Notes under the pieces: model-generated | The model's database searches: none | Told to the model about the DNA's origin: nothing | What the model saw: only the letters and a program-made list of their open reading frames with translations | Shown: positions 19,680-28,777 of the stretch, in pieces | Layout: every line of letters begins with the position of its first letter | How positions within the stretch are numbered: position 1 is the first letter of the stretch | Assembly (NCBI GenBank): GCA_003223455.1 | Contig: QHVE01000016.1 | Location: forward strand, 1 to 50,643 | DNA length: 50,643 nucleotides | Source of the DNA: Gemmatimonadota bacterium | Lineage (GTDB): Bacteria; Gemmatimonadota; Gemmatimonadetes; Gemmatimonadales; Gemmatimonadaceae | Direction of reading: 5' to 3' | Translations under genes and position numbers: made by a program

Positions 19680-20459
19680 TCAGCGGGTGAGTGCGTACAC
19701 CAGATAGTTGACGCCCAGCTTGTAGGCTTCGTTGGTCTCCTTGATGGGATAGAATCCCTCGTCGGAGAACTCCCAGTACTCTGAGATGTCGTTGTTGTAG
19801 TTGATGACGGCCAGCAGCCGGCCGTTGCGATCGTTGTTCTCGTAGAGTCCCCAGAACTCCGACGGCAGGCCGTAATACGGATGCGTGTACTCCAGCGACG
19901 TGATGTGATAGAACGCGTCGAAGACGCGATCGTCCGGTGTGAGTCGCATCGGGTGGAGGTCGGGGAGCACGCGGTGCATCTGCTGGACGAAGTTCTCCCA
20001 GTCGCTGCGCGCGAAGTCGTCGAAGATGATGAACCCGCCCTTGAGCAGATAATTGCGCATACCGGCCACTTCGGCGTCCGAGGGCCGCCAGTAGCCTGCC
20101 TCGCACAGATAGGCGACGGGGAACTTCATCAGCTCGGGGTCGTCGAGCGTGAAGATGTTGCTCGCCTCGGTGCGCGTCGTGATCGACGTGATCTCCTGAA
20201 TGATCTTCGGGAAGTGGCGGTCGCTGCGCGGATAGTCGTGATCCCACTTCACGTCCTGGCGGAAGCCGCGGAAACCGCCGAACTCCGGCGGCGCGTAGCG
20301 GATGCGGGCGTAGGTGTACCGACCGTCGTACGGCACGTTCGCCTCGTACGACACGGGTCCACCGAACCGTCCCTGCGCCCAGGCGAGCAGCGGCGCGCCG
20401 AGGCTCGCGAGCCCCAGCATGCCGACGATGCCGGCGACGGTTCGGCGGCGGGACCTCAC
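19680..20459 (-). CDS. Exported DUF4159 protein, paralogue C
   Basis: The 259-residue protein starts at the GTG at 20459, which overlaps the upstream TGA (GTGA). A signal peptide (RRRTVAGIVGMLGLASLGAP, ending LLAWAQ) is followed by a DUF4159 domain. Its blocks match paralogues A and B but are clearly diverged: RYTYARIRYAPPEF, PVAYLCEAGYWRPSD, KGGFIIFDDFARSDWENFV, VINYNNDISEYWEFSDEG and NEAYKLGVNYLVYALTR. The NYNNDI and GGFxIxDDF motifs persist in all three copies. It separates the peptidase MA gene from moxR. The activity of the family is unknown. Confidence 0.85.
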   Translation of the reverse strand: MRSRRRTVAGIVGMLGLASLGAPLLAWAQGRFGGPVSYEANVPYDGRYTYARIRYAPPEFGGFRGFRQDVKWDHDYPRSDRHFPKIIQEITSITTRTEASNIFTLDDPELMKFPVAYLCEAGYWRPSDAEVAGMRNYLLKGGFIIFDDFARSDWENFVQQMHRVLPDLHPMRLTPDDRVFDAFYHITSLEYTHPYYGLPSEFWGLYENNDRNGRLLAVINYNNDISEYWEFSDEGFYPIKETNEAYKLGVNYLVYALTR

Positions 20460-22945
20460 GGCGGGCTCTTTTGCTGTGCGGCGCGCAGCTCGAGCAGCAG
20501 CGCCTGGCCCTTCTCGAACGACGGTGCCTGCTCGAGCACGGGGAGCAGCTCGCGCCGCGCGGCGGCGATGTCGCCCGATTCGGCGAGCGCGCGCGCGAGC
20601 TGGTACCGCGCATCGATCGGATCGGGCGGGTTGAGTGCGACGATCGCCCGTCGCTCGCGCAGGGCAGTGCGGTGGTCTCCCGCCCGCGTCGCGAGCTCGG
20701 CCAGCTTGCCATGGAGCTCGACGTCGTATGGCGAGATCCACAGGAGCCGCTCGAGCGCCGCGCGCGTCCCCAGCGTGTCACCGAGCTTCTCGCGAAGCTG
20801 GACCTCCATCATGTTCGCGTCCCACGCCGTCTCGTAGCGCGTCGTGATGCGGGTGATCTGCGCCAGCGCTTCCTTGTAATCGCCGCGGTCCGCCGCGAGG
20901 CCGGCGAGATACTGCGCCGGCGAGCTCGCTCCCGCGTACTCGGGAAAGAGTGCCTCCGCGCGCTCGAGCGCGACGCGCGCCGAGTCCGGCTGCTTCCGCG
21001 ACAGATACTCCGCGCCGCGCCGCATCGCCGCGACGAACTCGCCCCCCAGCACCCTTCCGCTGTCCGTCGCCGTGATGGCGCGCAGAGGCGACGCGAACCG
21101 CGCGCGCACCCAGGCGTAGAACTTCGCGTCGAGCTGCGCCGGCGTCAGCTTGAGCACGCGCGCGAACACCGCCGGCGACGTCAGCCCTTCCTTGTACGCC
21201 GCGAGCATGTCGGTGACCGCCTTCGGCCCGAACTCCTTCTCGATCATCTCGCAGACGAGCGAGGCCTCATAGTAGCTGAGCTGGACTTCGCCCGACGAGC
21301 GCGGCCGCACGAAGCCGTCGTTGAGCTGGCTCACGGGGCGCAGGTGATGCGAGCCGTACGCCGCGATGAATTCCGCGGTCGGTCCGGCGCCCCAGCCGGC
21401 GCGTGCACGACGCTCCTCGAGCACCGACAGCCCTTCCGAAAGCCAGCGCGGTACACGGTGCTCGCTCGAGCCCAGCGTGAACGCGTGCGTGAGCTCGTGC
21501 CACGCCGTCGAGCCCCAATTGAACTCACCGCGCTGCCTCGCCGACGGTGCGTCCATCGCGAGGAAGTTGCCGAAGCTGACGCCGAGCGCGCCGAGCCCCG
21601 CGATTCCCATCGTACGAACGGAGAAGTCCGCGTGGTGCGGGTACAGCTCGATCCGGATCGGACCCTGCGGCTTGTAGTGGTACCGCGCCGAGAGCGAGTC
21701 GTACGCTTCGTCCAGCAGTGGCACGAGATACGTGGCCAGGAGCGCGGATTCCTCGCGGGGCGCGACGATCCGGAACCGCGGTGTCTCGATCGTCGTGAAC
21801 GTCTTCAGGCTGTCGAGGAGGTCGAGCGTGTTCTTGTGCCAGAGGTTGAAGGGATCGATCGCGAAGGCGCGCTCGAGCAATGCGCGCCCCTGCTCCATGC
21901 TCCCGGTACGAAGCTCGTTGTTGCCGAGAATCCCGAGCGCCCGAAGGGAGGTGGAATCGAGGGCGAGCGCTTCACGCGCCAGCGTGATGCCATCCGAGTA
22001 TCGGCGGTGCGCGACCGCCGCCTCCGCGAGCTCGGCGTAGAAGTCGGCGGGACGCGGATTGAGGCGCTTGACCGCCTCGCGCACCTGCACGAACTGTGGC
22101 TGCTCGCCCTGCAGCCACGCGATCGCGCCGAGGAGCGACCACGCGGCGATCGACGACGAGTCCACGGCGAGCGCGGCTCGCACGGCGATCGCGGCCGAAT
22201 CGTATGCCTCCGCGCTCAGATGCAACCGCGCCAGCGCCAGGTGCGCCGGCACGAGCGACGGATTCTTCTCCAGGCTGCGGCGGAGCAGGGGCATCGACGG
22301 CGCGTCGCTCGCGAAGATCGCGACGCGGGCCAACCCGAGGAGCGCCCGCGCGTCGTCGGGCGACTTGCGCAGCACTTCCTCGAACGACGCCTTCGCGTCC
22401 GGCGCGTTGTACTTGTCGAGAAACAGCTCGCCGGCGCGCAGCCGCGCGTCGAGGTTGGATGGGTCCGCGGCGAACGCCGCGTCGAAGGCAGAGAGTGCGC
22501 TCCGTACCGCGGCCGCCTTGCCGCGAGTCTGAAGGAGATACGCGCGTCCCGCCGCGACGCGGTCGGTGGACGACCAGCCGCTCGCGCCCTGCTCGTACGC
22601 CGACGTCAGCGCCTGGGCGCGACGTGTCGCGTCGGCGTGATCGCCCCGACGCTCGGCGAGCTCCGCGAGGGTCACTGCGGCCGAACGCCAGCCGGGCGCC
22701 TTGCGTGCGACGGCGTCCTGGAGCGCCGAATCGGCCGACGCGAGCCGTCCGCGCAGCACGAGCGTCTCGCCGAGCATCGAGGCGAGGTCCGGGCCGGCGG
22801 CGCGCGCGGCGGCGATCGCGTCGTCGAGCTTGCCCGCGTCGACGAGCGCGCGCACCCTGGCGCGCGGATCGGCGTCCTGCCACGCGCCGAGGCACGCCGG
22901 CAGCGCGACGAGTCCGAGCAGCGCGAGCAGACGGCGCCGCCTCAT
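20456..22945 (-). CDS. TPR protein with peptidase MA (HExxH) domain
   Basis: The 829-residue protein begins with a lipoprotein-type signal (LALLGLVALPAC). Tetratricopeptide-like helical repeats run from about 30 to 370 and again from about 645 to the end. Between them is a gluzincin metalloprotease core: WHELTHAFTLG (HExxH) and RWLSEGLSVLEERRA, whose Glu is the usual third zinc ligand. It is therefore likely an active, membrane-tethered zinc protease with repeats for substrate binding. Both ends overlap neighbouring genes (ATGA at the start, GTGA at the end), so it is part of the leftward operon. Protease activity is inferred from the motif. Confidence 0.88.
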   Translation of the reverse strand: MRRRRLLALLGLVALPACLGAWQDADPRARVRALVDAGKLDDAIAAARAAGPDLASMLGETLVLRGRLASADSALQDAVARKAPGWRSAAVTLAELAERRGDHADATRRAQALTSAYEQGASGWSSTDRVAAGRAYLLQTRGKAAAVRSALSAFDAAFAADPSNLDARLRAGELFLDKYNAPDAKASFEEVLRKSPDDARALLGLARVAIFASDAPSMPLLRRSLEKNPSLVPAHLALARLHLSAEAYDSAAIAVRAALAVDSSSIAAWSLLGAIAWLQGEQPQFVQVREAVKRLNPRPADFYAELAEAAVAHRRYSDGITLAREALALDSTSLRALGILGNNELRTGSMEQGRALLERAFAIDPFNLWHKNTLDLLDSLKTFTTIETPRFRIVAPREESALLATYLVPLLDEAYDSLSARYHYKPQGPIRIELYPHHADFSVRTMGIAGLGALGVSFGNFLAMDAPSARQRGEFNWGSTAWHELTHAFTLGSSEHRVPRWLSEGLSVLEERRARAGWGAGPTAEFIAAYGSHHLRPVSQLNDGFVRPRSSGEVQLSYYEASLVCEMIEKEFGPKAVTDMLAAYKEGLTSPAVFARVLKLTPAQLDAKFYAWVRARFASPLRAITATDSGRVLGGEFVAAMRRGAEYLSRKQPDSARVALERAEALFPEYAGASSPAQYLAGLAADRGDYKEALAQITRITTRYETAWDANMMEVQLREKLGDTLGTRAALERLLWISPYDVELHGKLAELATRAGDHRTALRERRAIVALNPPDPIDARYQLARALAESGDIAAARRELLPVLEQAPSFEKGQALLLELRAAQQKSPP

Positions 22946-23901
22946 GGCTTCGCTCCCGAGCCGAGCGCGCGGATCGCCTGGGTCTTCTGCGCGACGAGCA
23001 CGAGCAGTCGCTCCAGCTCCGCGTCGTATGCCGCTGGCGTCATCGACTCCTTTTTCCCTCGGAGCGCGGCAACCTGCGACTCCAGCTCGGACCGTTCGGC
23101 GACGAGCGCCGCGGCACGGGGGTCGGTCGGTGCGCTCCGCGGCGCGCCGAACGTCACCGAGCGCGCCAGCGTGCTGTCGCTGATCGTCGCGTGCTCGGTG
23201 AGCAGCCGGTGGTCCGCTTCGTAGACCCGCGCGACCTCCTTCTTGGCGTACGCGAAGGCCTCGAGCACGGAGACGCGGCCATCCTTGTCGGCGTCGGCCT
23301 CGTCGGTCGTGAGCGCGCGCACGAACGGCGTGGCGAAGCGCGTCTCGTTCCGCTCCAGTGCGGTGCGCGTCGCCGTGACGATCACTCGGCGCGGGCCCGC
23401 GAGCGCCGCGCCGAAGTCACCGCTGCCGCTCGCGGCGTTGACGAAGACGACGTTCTGACGCGCCAGGCCGGCCAGCCAGCCGGCGAAATCCGCCGCCGTC
23501 GCATCGGGGCCCGGCAGACTCACGCGCGAGTCCGTGCCCTCACCCGACCCGTGCCCGACGAGGAACACGAGCACGATGTCGCCGGGCGCGACGCGACGCG
23601 ACAGCGCGAGGAACGACTGCTCGAGCTCCTTGCGCGTGGCGCGTCCCGTCGCGCGCATCCGCGTGCCGTTCGTGTCCTCCGCCAGCGCGAACAGGCTCGA
23701 GTCGGCGACGTGCCACCGCGCTCGCGCGCTGTCCACGAGCGTCGACACCGCGGCCTCGAACAGCAGTCGGAACGCCGGCTCGCCGGATAGACCGGCCGCC
23801 GCGATCACGTGCACGCGTTGCGCACGCGCGGCGCTCGGGAGGGCGAGCGCGAGCCCGAGGGCGCACGACTGGGCGATGAGACGCGGCACGCGGCGCGACA
23901 C
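22942..23901 (-). CDS. Exported caspase/C13-fold protein lacking the catalytic Cys
   Basis: The protein has about 319 residues with an N-terminal signal peptide (core CALGLALALPSAARAQ). The body follows the caspase/legumain (C13) layout: VHVIAAAGLSG, then DIVLVFLVGHGSG with the catalytic-type His and Gly. Where an active family member has a Cys, the strand NVVFVNAASGSGDFG has Ala-Ala-Ser. An EF-hand-like loop, DADKDGRVSVLEAF, follows. The C-terminal part is a coiled coil. The start is uncertain: GTG at 23901 shares a base with the upstream TAG; GTG at 23889 and ATG at 23934 are also open. It may be a pseudo-protease. Confidence 0.7.
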   Translation of the reverse strand: MSRRVPRLIAQSCALGLALALPSAARAQRVHVIAAAGLSGEPAFRLLFEAAVSTLVDSARARWHVADSSLFALAEDTNGTRMRATGRATRKELEQSFLALSRRVAPGDIVLVFLVGHGSGEGTDSRVSLPGPDATAADFAGWLAGLARQNVVFVNAASGSGDFGAALAGPRRVIVTATRTALERNETRFATPFVRALTTDEADADKDGRVSVLEAFAYAKKEVARVYEADHRLLTEHATISDSTLARSVTFGAPRSAPTDPRAAALVAERSELESQVAALRGKKESMTPAAYDAELERLLVLVAQKTQAIRALGSGAKP

Positions 23902-26243
23902 TAGGCGAGCCCGCGGCGGCGTCGATAGAACCATTCTGCGCCCAGCAAGGTCACGAGCAGCAGAAAGACGATGGGCATGTCCCACAGATCGTGTGCATCG
24001 CGTTGAGTGACGCCGCTCTCCGTGTAGTTCACGTCCTCGGCGAGCCGCGCCGCCTGGGAGAGCGGGTAGTAGTGGCCGCCGGTCTCGTTGGCCACCTGAC
24101 GCAAGAGGCCGGTGCGAAGCTCCGCCTGCTCGACGTCCGCACCCTGATCGTCCGCGAGGAGCGCGCCAGTCGAAGAGTGCAGCGAATCGCGGCCGAACCG
24201 CGCCGACGCGTTCACCGCGAACGCGCCGCGGTCCGTCGGGACGTAGCGGCCGGTATAGGTGCCGTCCGCCGTCGGCGATCGCTCGAGCGGCACATCCACG
24301 ATCCCGCCGGTCGGCGTGGTGACGCGAGCCACGACGGATGCCTGGCTCACCGGCGCGAACGTCGAGTCCACCACGCGCGCCCGCAGCTCGACCGGCTCCC
24401 CGGGCGCGACGCGCGCCGGCACCGCGGCGATCTCGACCTGATCCGGCACACCCTCCACCATCCAGCGAAGCGTCTGCCGCCAGAGCGTCGCGTGCGTGGC
24501 GTCCTCGATCGGGATGCTCGCGTGCATCCTCCACAGCCAGGTGTCCTGCACGCCGAGCACGACACCCATCCCGCGACCGTATCGCTGAAAGGCGAGCACG
24601 GGAATCTCCGCCTCGTCGCGGTCCGTGCCGGTGCGCCCGGCCAGCAACGTCGTGGCGCCCGGTCGCAGCGTGCCGAGTCGGTTCACCGACGTCAGCTTGG
24701 GGAGCGAATCCCACCGCGCGAGATTCGCCTCGTCTTCGTCGCGAAGCCGGAGCGCGGCGTGCGTCCGCCCCGCCGACGTCGGTCGAATGGAGAGCTCGAC
24801 CGGTGCGGCCCCGGTGTCGGCGCGTGGCGCGTTGAGAGTCACGGGAAGCACCTGGGCGGCCGGCGTCCCGGCGTAGCCGCCCTCCGCCAGCGCCGCGCGG
24901 CCGCCGAGCGCGAGCAGCGTCCCGCCGCGCTGGCTCACGAACTCCTGCAGCATCCGGAGCTGATCACCGGTGAAGAACGACGACTCGACGCTGCCGAGGA
25001 TGATGCCCCTGAATTGGAACAGCTCTTCGCGCCGCGTCGGGAAGCCATTGATCAGCTCCATGCTGTCGCGCACGCCGAGCCGAAGGAACTTGTGCTCGGC
25101 GCTTCGCATCAGCCCCACGACCTGCACCGCGCTGTCGCCGGCGACGGCCCGCCGAAGGAAGGCGAACTCGGGTCTCGGCTCCCCTTCGACATAGAGCACC
25201 CGCGCCGGCCCCGGGCGAACGTCGAGCACCGAGCTGTATTCGTTGTTCTCCGCCACGAGCTCACCCTTGATCGGTCGGGCTCGCACCGTGAGCCGGTAGC
25301 TGCCGGCAGGCATCGGGGGCACGCGCAGCCGCGTCCGCACCACGTCGCCGCGCCGCGGGAGGGAAATCTCTTCGCTCGCGACGATCTTCCCGTCTGCCTC
25401 CGCCGTCAGCGTCGTCTTCTCACCACCGGCGCCGCGAACACCGATCGCCGCGTCGATCAGCACCGTCGAGCCCGCGAGCACGCTCGGCGGCGCCGAGACG
25501 CTGATGATCGAGAGATCTCGGCTGAACCGCTCCTGGCCCACGCCAACGGTGTAGACGGGAATCCGTCTCGCCTTGAGTCCGAGGATCGACGCGCCGAGGT
25601 CGCCACCGGCGTTGTCTGCGCCGTCGGTCACCACGATGACCCCCGCGACCGGCAGGCCGCCGAGGTCGGAGCGCACGCCGTTGAGCGCGGCGGCGAGATC
25701 GGTGCGCCCGCCGCTCGCCTCGAGCCGGGTCCGCGGCGGTGCGACGGAGGGTTCGGCGGCGAATCGGAACGTCCGCACCGCGTAGCGCGCGGCCAGTCGC
25801 CGGACGAGCGCGCTCGAGTCGGAGAATTCGCGCTGCATCGCGCTCGTACGGCTCGTTCCAGCCACGTCGGCCACGCGCATGCTGCGCGAGTCGTCGAGCA
25901 GGATCGCCAGCACGTTGCGCTGCGGCACGGCGCTGGACAGCACCTCGGTCGGGCGCAGCAGGCAGGCGAGCACGGTCACGATGGCGAGCGCGCGCGCCAT
26001 CCCGAGCACCACCCGGTCGATGCGGCTGATTCCCCGAAGCTGCCGGTACGCCAGCACGATCAGCGCGAGGGCAGCCAGCACCGCGAGGCCGAGGAGCCAG
26101 ACGGGGACGACCGGCGCGAGCACGAGCTCGCCTCGACCGAAGAACCGCGGCGGGTACTTGAACAGGAAGGTGAAGACGGACTCGAGCGCTGCTTCCAATC
26201 GCACCCCGATCGATGGACGTGCCCGACTACAGGGGTGGTTCAC
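23901..26243 (-). CDS. Membrane VWA-domain protein, first gene of the operon
   Basis: The 780-residue protein has the same plan as the BatA-like protein at 15655. Two N-terminal helices (about 45-68 and 80-100) are followed by a VWA domain with a MIDAS-like LDDSRSMRVAD and VIVVTDGADNAGG. Beta domains come next, then an amidotransferase-like region (about 395-585, GGTLLALGGRAALAEGGYAGTP). A C-terminal helix (WDMPIVFLLLVTLLGAEWFY) ends the protein. The start is uncertain: GTG at 26243 lies in an inverted repeat; GTG at 26204 and TTG at 26198 are alternatives. It heads the leftward ten-gene block and probably partners the MoxR ATPase. Confidence 0.85.
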   Translation of the reverse strand: MNHPCSRARPSIGVRLEAALESVFTFLFKYPPRFFGRGELVLAPVVPVWLLGLAVLAALALIVLAYRQLRGISRIDRVVLGMARALAIVTVLACLLRPTEVLSSAVPQRNVLAILLDDSRSMRVADVAGTSRTSAMQREFSDSSALVRRLAARYAVRTFRFAAEPSVAPPRTRLEASGGRTDLAAALNGVRSDLGGLPVAGVIVVTDGADNAGGDLGASILGLKARRIPVYTVGVGQERFSRDLSIISVSAPPSVLAGSTVLIDAAIGVRGAGGEKTTLTAEADGKIVASEEISLPRRGDVVRTRLRVPPMPAGSYRLTVRARPIKGELVAENNEYSSVLDVRPGPARVLYVEGEPRPEFAFLRRAVAGDSAVQVVGLMRSAEHKFLRLGVRDSMELINGFPTRREELFQFRGIILGSVESSFFTGDQLRMLQEFVSQRGGTLLALGGRAALAEGGYAGTPAAQVLPVTLNAPRADTGAAPVELSIRPTSAGRTHAALRLRDEDEANLARWDSLPKLTSVNRLGTLRPGATTLLAGRTGTDRDEAEIPVLAFQRYGRGMGVVLGVQDTWLWRMHASIPIEDATHATLWRQTLRWMVEGVPDQVEIAAVPARVAPGEPVELRARVVDSTFAPVSQASVVARVTTPTGGIVDVPLERSPTADGTYTGRYVPTDRGAFAVNASARFGRDSLHSSTGALLADDQGADVEQAELRTGLLRQVANETGGHYYPLSQAARLAEDVNYTESGVTQRDAHDLWDMPIVFLLLVTLLGAEWFYRRRRGLA

Positions 26244-26249
26244 ACCCCT
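26231..26249. promoter_or_regulatory. 19-base inverted repeat at the operon head
   Basis: The plus strand reads AGGGGTG-GTTCA-CACCCCT, a perfect 7-bp inverted repeat with a five-base centre. It covers the possible GTG start of the first operon gene (26243). It could be an operator, or an mRNA hairpin that hides the start. No protein gene for a matching regulator is next to it. Confidence 0.45.
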
Positions 26250-26629
26250 CGTGAGTTACGCAATCCCCGACAAAATGGTTCGCGTCGCGCGAGCCCGCTG
26301 CAGGAGTTACCGCGTGGTGCGAGCGAATGTTGGCGGCGACCTGACAGCCGAGACCTGCCATCGCGAGCTCTACCTCGAGAATCGCTCCCCCGATCGACCA
26401 GATCGAAGCGAGTCGCGGCTACGCTGAACCGGTGTTCGACGTCGCAACGCGTGCGGAAGGTTTCCGCTGGCGCTTGGGGATCGGGTTGTGATCGCACGAG
26501 GACGGAGAGGTCGCCGGCCGCGCTGTCGGCCCGTTGCTCGTGCTGGGGGCGGCGCGCAGCTTCCGGCTCGCGCCGTCCAGCGACTCGGTGGCGATTCACC
26601 CGCGGCATGGAGCCCTGGCCGATGACGCG
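26250..26629. other. Divergent intergenic region
   Basis: This 380-bp spacer separates the leftward ten-gene block from the rightward rsmD, so promoters for both must lie here. Open frames in it have Arg-rich, non-protein-like translations. Apart from the inverted repeat at its left edge, I see no clear promoter, RNA gene or repeat. Confidence 0.4.
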
Positions 26630-27145
26630 ATGAGAATCGTGAAAGGCAGGTTCGAAGGGCGCGATCTCGTCTCGCCGAACGACGCGCGCGTCCGGCCGAC
26701 GGCCGAGCACGTACGCTCCGCGCTGCTCGATGCGCTCGAGCCGCATCTGCGCGACGCGCGGGTGCTCGACCTGTTCGCCGGTACGGGCGCCCTCGGACTC
26801 GAGGCCATCTCCCGCGGTTCGGCGACGGCGGATTTCGTCGAGACGCGCCCCTCGAGCCTTCACGCCCTCCGGGCCAACGTGGCGCTGCTCCGGCTGCGCG
26901 ACCGTACGCGCATCTTCAAGCGCGACGCGCTCCCGTTCGCGGGCGCCCTCGATGAGGATGCCTACGACATCGCGTTCGCCGACCCGCCGTACGGATCCCG
27001 CATGCTGGACCGCGTGCTCGACGACTGGCGTGCGCGACGCTTCTCGCGCCTCATCGCCGTGGAGCACGCGGCGTCGCACGACCTGCCACGCCCCGACCGG
27101 CGTCTCGTGTTCGACGAGACCGTGGTCGCGATCTACTCACGCTGA
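26630..27145 (+). CDS. rsmD: 16S rRNA guanine-N2 methyltransferase RsmD
   Basis: The 171-residue protein shows the RsmD pattern: MRIVKGRFEGRDL, then RVRPTAEHVRSALLDAL, the SAM motif DLFAGTGALGLEAISRG, and the N6/N2-type catalytic ADPPYGS. RsmD methylates guanine 966 (E. coli numbering) of 16S rRNA using SAM. The ATG at 26630 is the canonical start; the preceding 32 in-frame codons are not conserved. In many genomes rsmD precedes coaD (phosphopantetheine adenylyltransferase), but here a PPK2 gene comes next instead. Confidence 0.92.
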   Translation: MRIVKGRFEGRDLVSPNDARVRPTAEHVRSALLDALEPHLRDARVLDLFAGTGALGLEAISRGSATADFVETRPSSLHALRANVALLRLRDRTRIFKRDALPFAGALDEDAYDIAFADPPYGSRMLDRVLDDWRARRFSRLIAVEHAASHDLPRPDRRLVFDETVVAIYSR

Positions 27146-27247
27146 CGTGGCAGCCGGCGATCCCGCGCGGAGCTTGCGGAGCGGCTAACCCGCGACGACT
27201 ATCCGCGCCGGCCTGCCGCCAATCCGCACCATCATCCGAGCAACGTC

Positions 27248-28048
27248 ATGAAGCTCAAGCCGGTCGAGTCGAAGAAGGACATCAAGCTCGGCGACGCGCA
27301 CGCACGTGTGCCCGACCACGGGAAGAGCGAGGAGGAGCTCGAGCGGCTGAGCGCGAAGGAATCCGCGCGGATCGCCGATCTCCAGCGCGTGCTCTACGCC
27401 GATGCGAGTCGCGCGCTGCTCATCGTGCTGCAGGGCAGGGACGCCTCGGGGAAGGACGGCACCATTCGAAAAGTCTTCTCCTCGGTCAACCCGCAGGGGT
27501 GCACGGTCTCGTCCTTCAAGCAGCCGACCGACCTCGAGCTGCGGCACGACTATCTCTGGCGCATTCACAGCCAGATTCCGCCGAAGGGGATGATCGGGAT
27601 CTTCAATCGCTCGCACTACGAGGACATCCTCGTGCCGCGCGTTCGCGGCCTCTTTCCGAAGAAGGTCTGGTCGGCCCGCTACGATCAGATCAACGAATTC
27701 GAGCGAATGCTCGCCGACAATGGCGTTGTGCAGCTCAAGTTCATGCTGCACATCTCACGAGACGAGCAGAAGGCGCGGTTCGAAGAGCGCATCACCGACG
27801 CGACGAAGAACTGGAAGTTCCGCGTCGGCGACCTCGACGACCGCAAGCGCTGGGACGATTACACCAAGGCCTATCGCGCCATCCTCGAGCGGACGAGCAC
27901 CGCCTGGGCACCGTGGTTCATCGTGCCCGCCGACGACAAGGACGTGCGCAATTACCTCGTCGCGCGCTGCATCGCCGACACGCTCGAGTCGCTCGACCTG
28001 CGCTATCCGCCAGCTGATCCCGCGCTGGCCGAACTGGAGATTCAATGA
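27248..28048 (+). CDS. ppk2: Polyphosphate kinase 2 family protein
   Basis: The 266-residue PPK2 protein has a Walker A, LQGRDASGKDGTIRKVF (about 62-78), and the conserved block FKQPTDLELRHDYLWR. The Walker B-like GIFNRSHYEDILVPRV and the lid region (KARFEERI...WKF) follow. PPK2 enzymes use inorganic polyphosphate to phosphorylate nucleotides (AMP, ADP or GDP, by class). The class cannot be decided safely by eye; the single-domain length fits class I or III. The stop overlaps the SGNH lipoprotein start (ATGA). Confidence 0.93.
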   Translation: MKLKPVESKKDIKLGDAHARVPDHGKSEEELERLSAKESARIADLQRVLYADASRALLIVLQGRDASGKDGTIRKVFSSVNPQGCTVSSFKQPTDLELRHDYLWRIHSQIPPKGMIGIFNRSHYEDILVPRVRGLFPKKVWSARYDQINEFERMLADNGVVQLKFMLHISRDEQKARFEERITDATKNWKFRVGDLDDRKRWDDYTKAYRAILERTSTAWAPWFIVPADDKDVRNYLVARCIADTLESLDLRYPPADPALAELEIQ

Positions 28049-28752
28049 AAGGCGTCGCGAAGTACGTCCTGCTCCTGGCGCTCGGCGTCGCGTGTTCGCG
28101 GACGTCCCCCGCGCCTGCGTCGGCGTCACCGCAGTCATCCAGCGCGACGCCGGCGCCCATCGCGCTCGAGCGGTACGAGTCGGAGATCCGCGCCTTCGAG
28201 AGTGCCGATCGCGCGTCGATGCCCGCGCCGGGCGGCATCGTGTTCTACGGAAGCTCGTCGATCCGGCGGTGGACTTCGCTCGTGGCTGATTTCCCCGATC
28301 TGCCCGTGCTGAACCGCGGCTTCGGCGGCTCGACGTTTCCGGAAGCGAACCATTACGTGTCGCGCGCCGTGCTCCCCTATCGGCCCCGTACCATCGTGGT
28401 GTACGAGGGCGATAACGACATCGCGGCCGGCCGGACTCCGCAGCAGGTGCTGGCCGACTATCGCCAGTTCCTGCGACTCGTCCGCGACTCGCTCCCGCGT
28501 GCGCGCATCGTGTTCATCGGCATCAAGCCCAGTCCGTCGCGCTGGGCACAGGTCGATCGGCAGCGCGAAGCGAACCGTCTCGTGCGCGAGGTCGTCGCGA
28601 CGGACTCGCTACAGTCGTACGTCGACGTGTTCACTCCCATGCTCGATGCGAGCGGACGCCCACGGCCAGCGCTCTTCGTCTCGGACAGTCTTCACATGAC
28701 GCCCGCCGGCTACGCGATCTGGCGCACGCAGGTCGCACCGCACCTGCGGTGA
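28045..28752 (+). CDS. SGNH/GDSL-hydrolase lipoprotein
   Basis: The 235-residue protein has a lipoprotein signal (LLLALGVACS, Cys at about residue 17) and a Ser/Pro/Ala linker to about residue 40. The SGNH domain blocks are FYGSSSIRRW (nucleophile Ser), NRGFGGS (Gly), YEGDNDI (Asn) and DSLHMTPAGY (Asp-His). It is thus an envelope-bound esterase or lipase-type hydrolase of the family typified by platelet-activating-factor acetylhydrolase relatives. The substrate is unknown. Overlap with the ppk2 stop implies coupled translation, but a functional link is not evident. Confidence 0.88.
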   Translation: MKGVAKYVLLLALGVACSRTSPAPASASPQSSSATPAPIALERYESEIRAFESADRASMPAPGGIVFYGSSSIRRWTSLVADFPDLPVLNRGFGGSTFPEANHYVSRAVLPYRPRTIVVYEGDNDIAAGRTPQQVLADYRQFLRLVRDSLPRARIVFIGIKPSPSRWAQVDRQREANRLVREVVATDSLQSYVDVFTPMLDASGRPRPALFVSDSLHMTPAGYAIWRTQVAPHLR

Positions 28753-28777
28753 GCAACCCGCGCCGCGGAGCCGCGCC

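Noticed and set aside
20471-23224. A 917-codon open frame on the plus strand
   Set aside because: It is antisense to the TPR-peptidase gene and its translation is Arg/Glu/His-rich with no domain. GC-rich DNA with strong codon bias leaves long antisense frames open.
23991-26633. An 880-codon open frame on the plus strand
   Set aside because: It mirrors the VWA gene on the other strand, has no recognisable motif and no sensible ribosome binding site.
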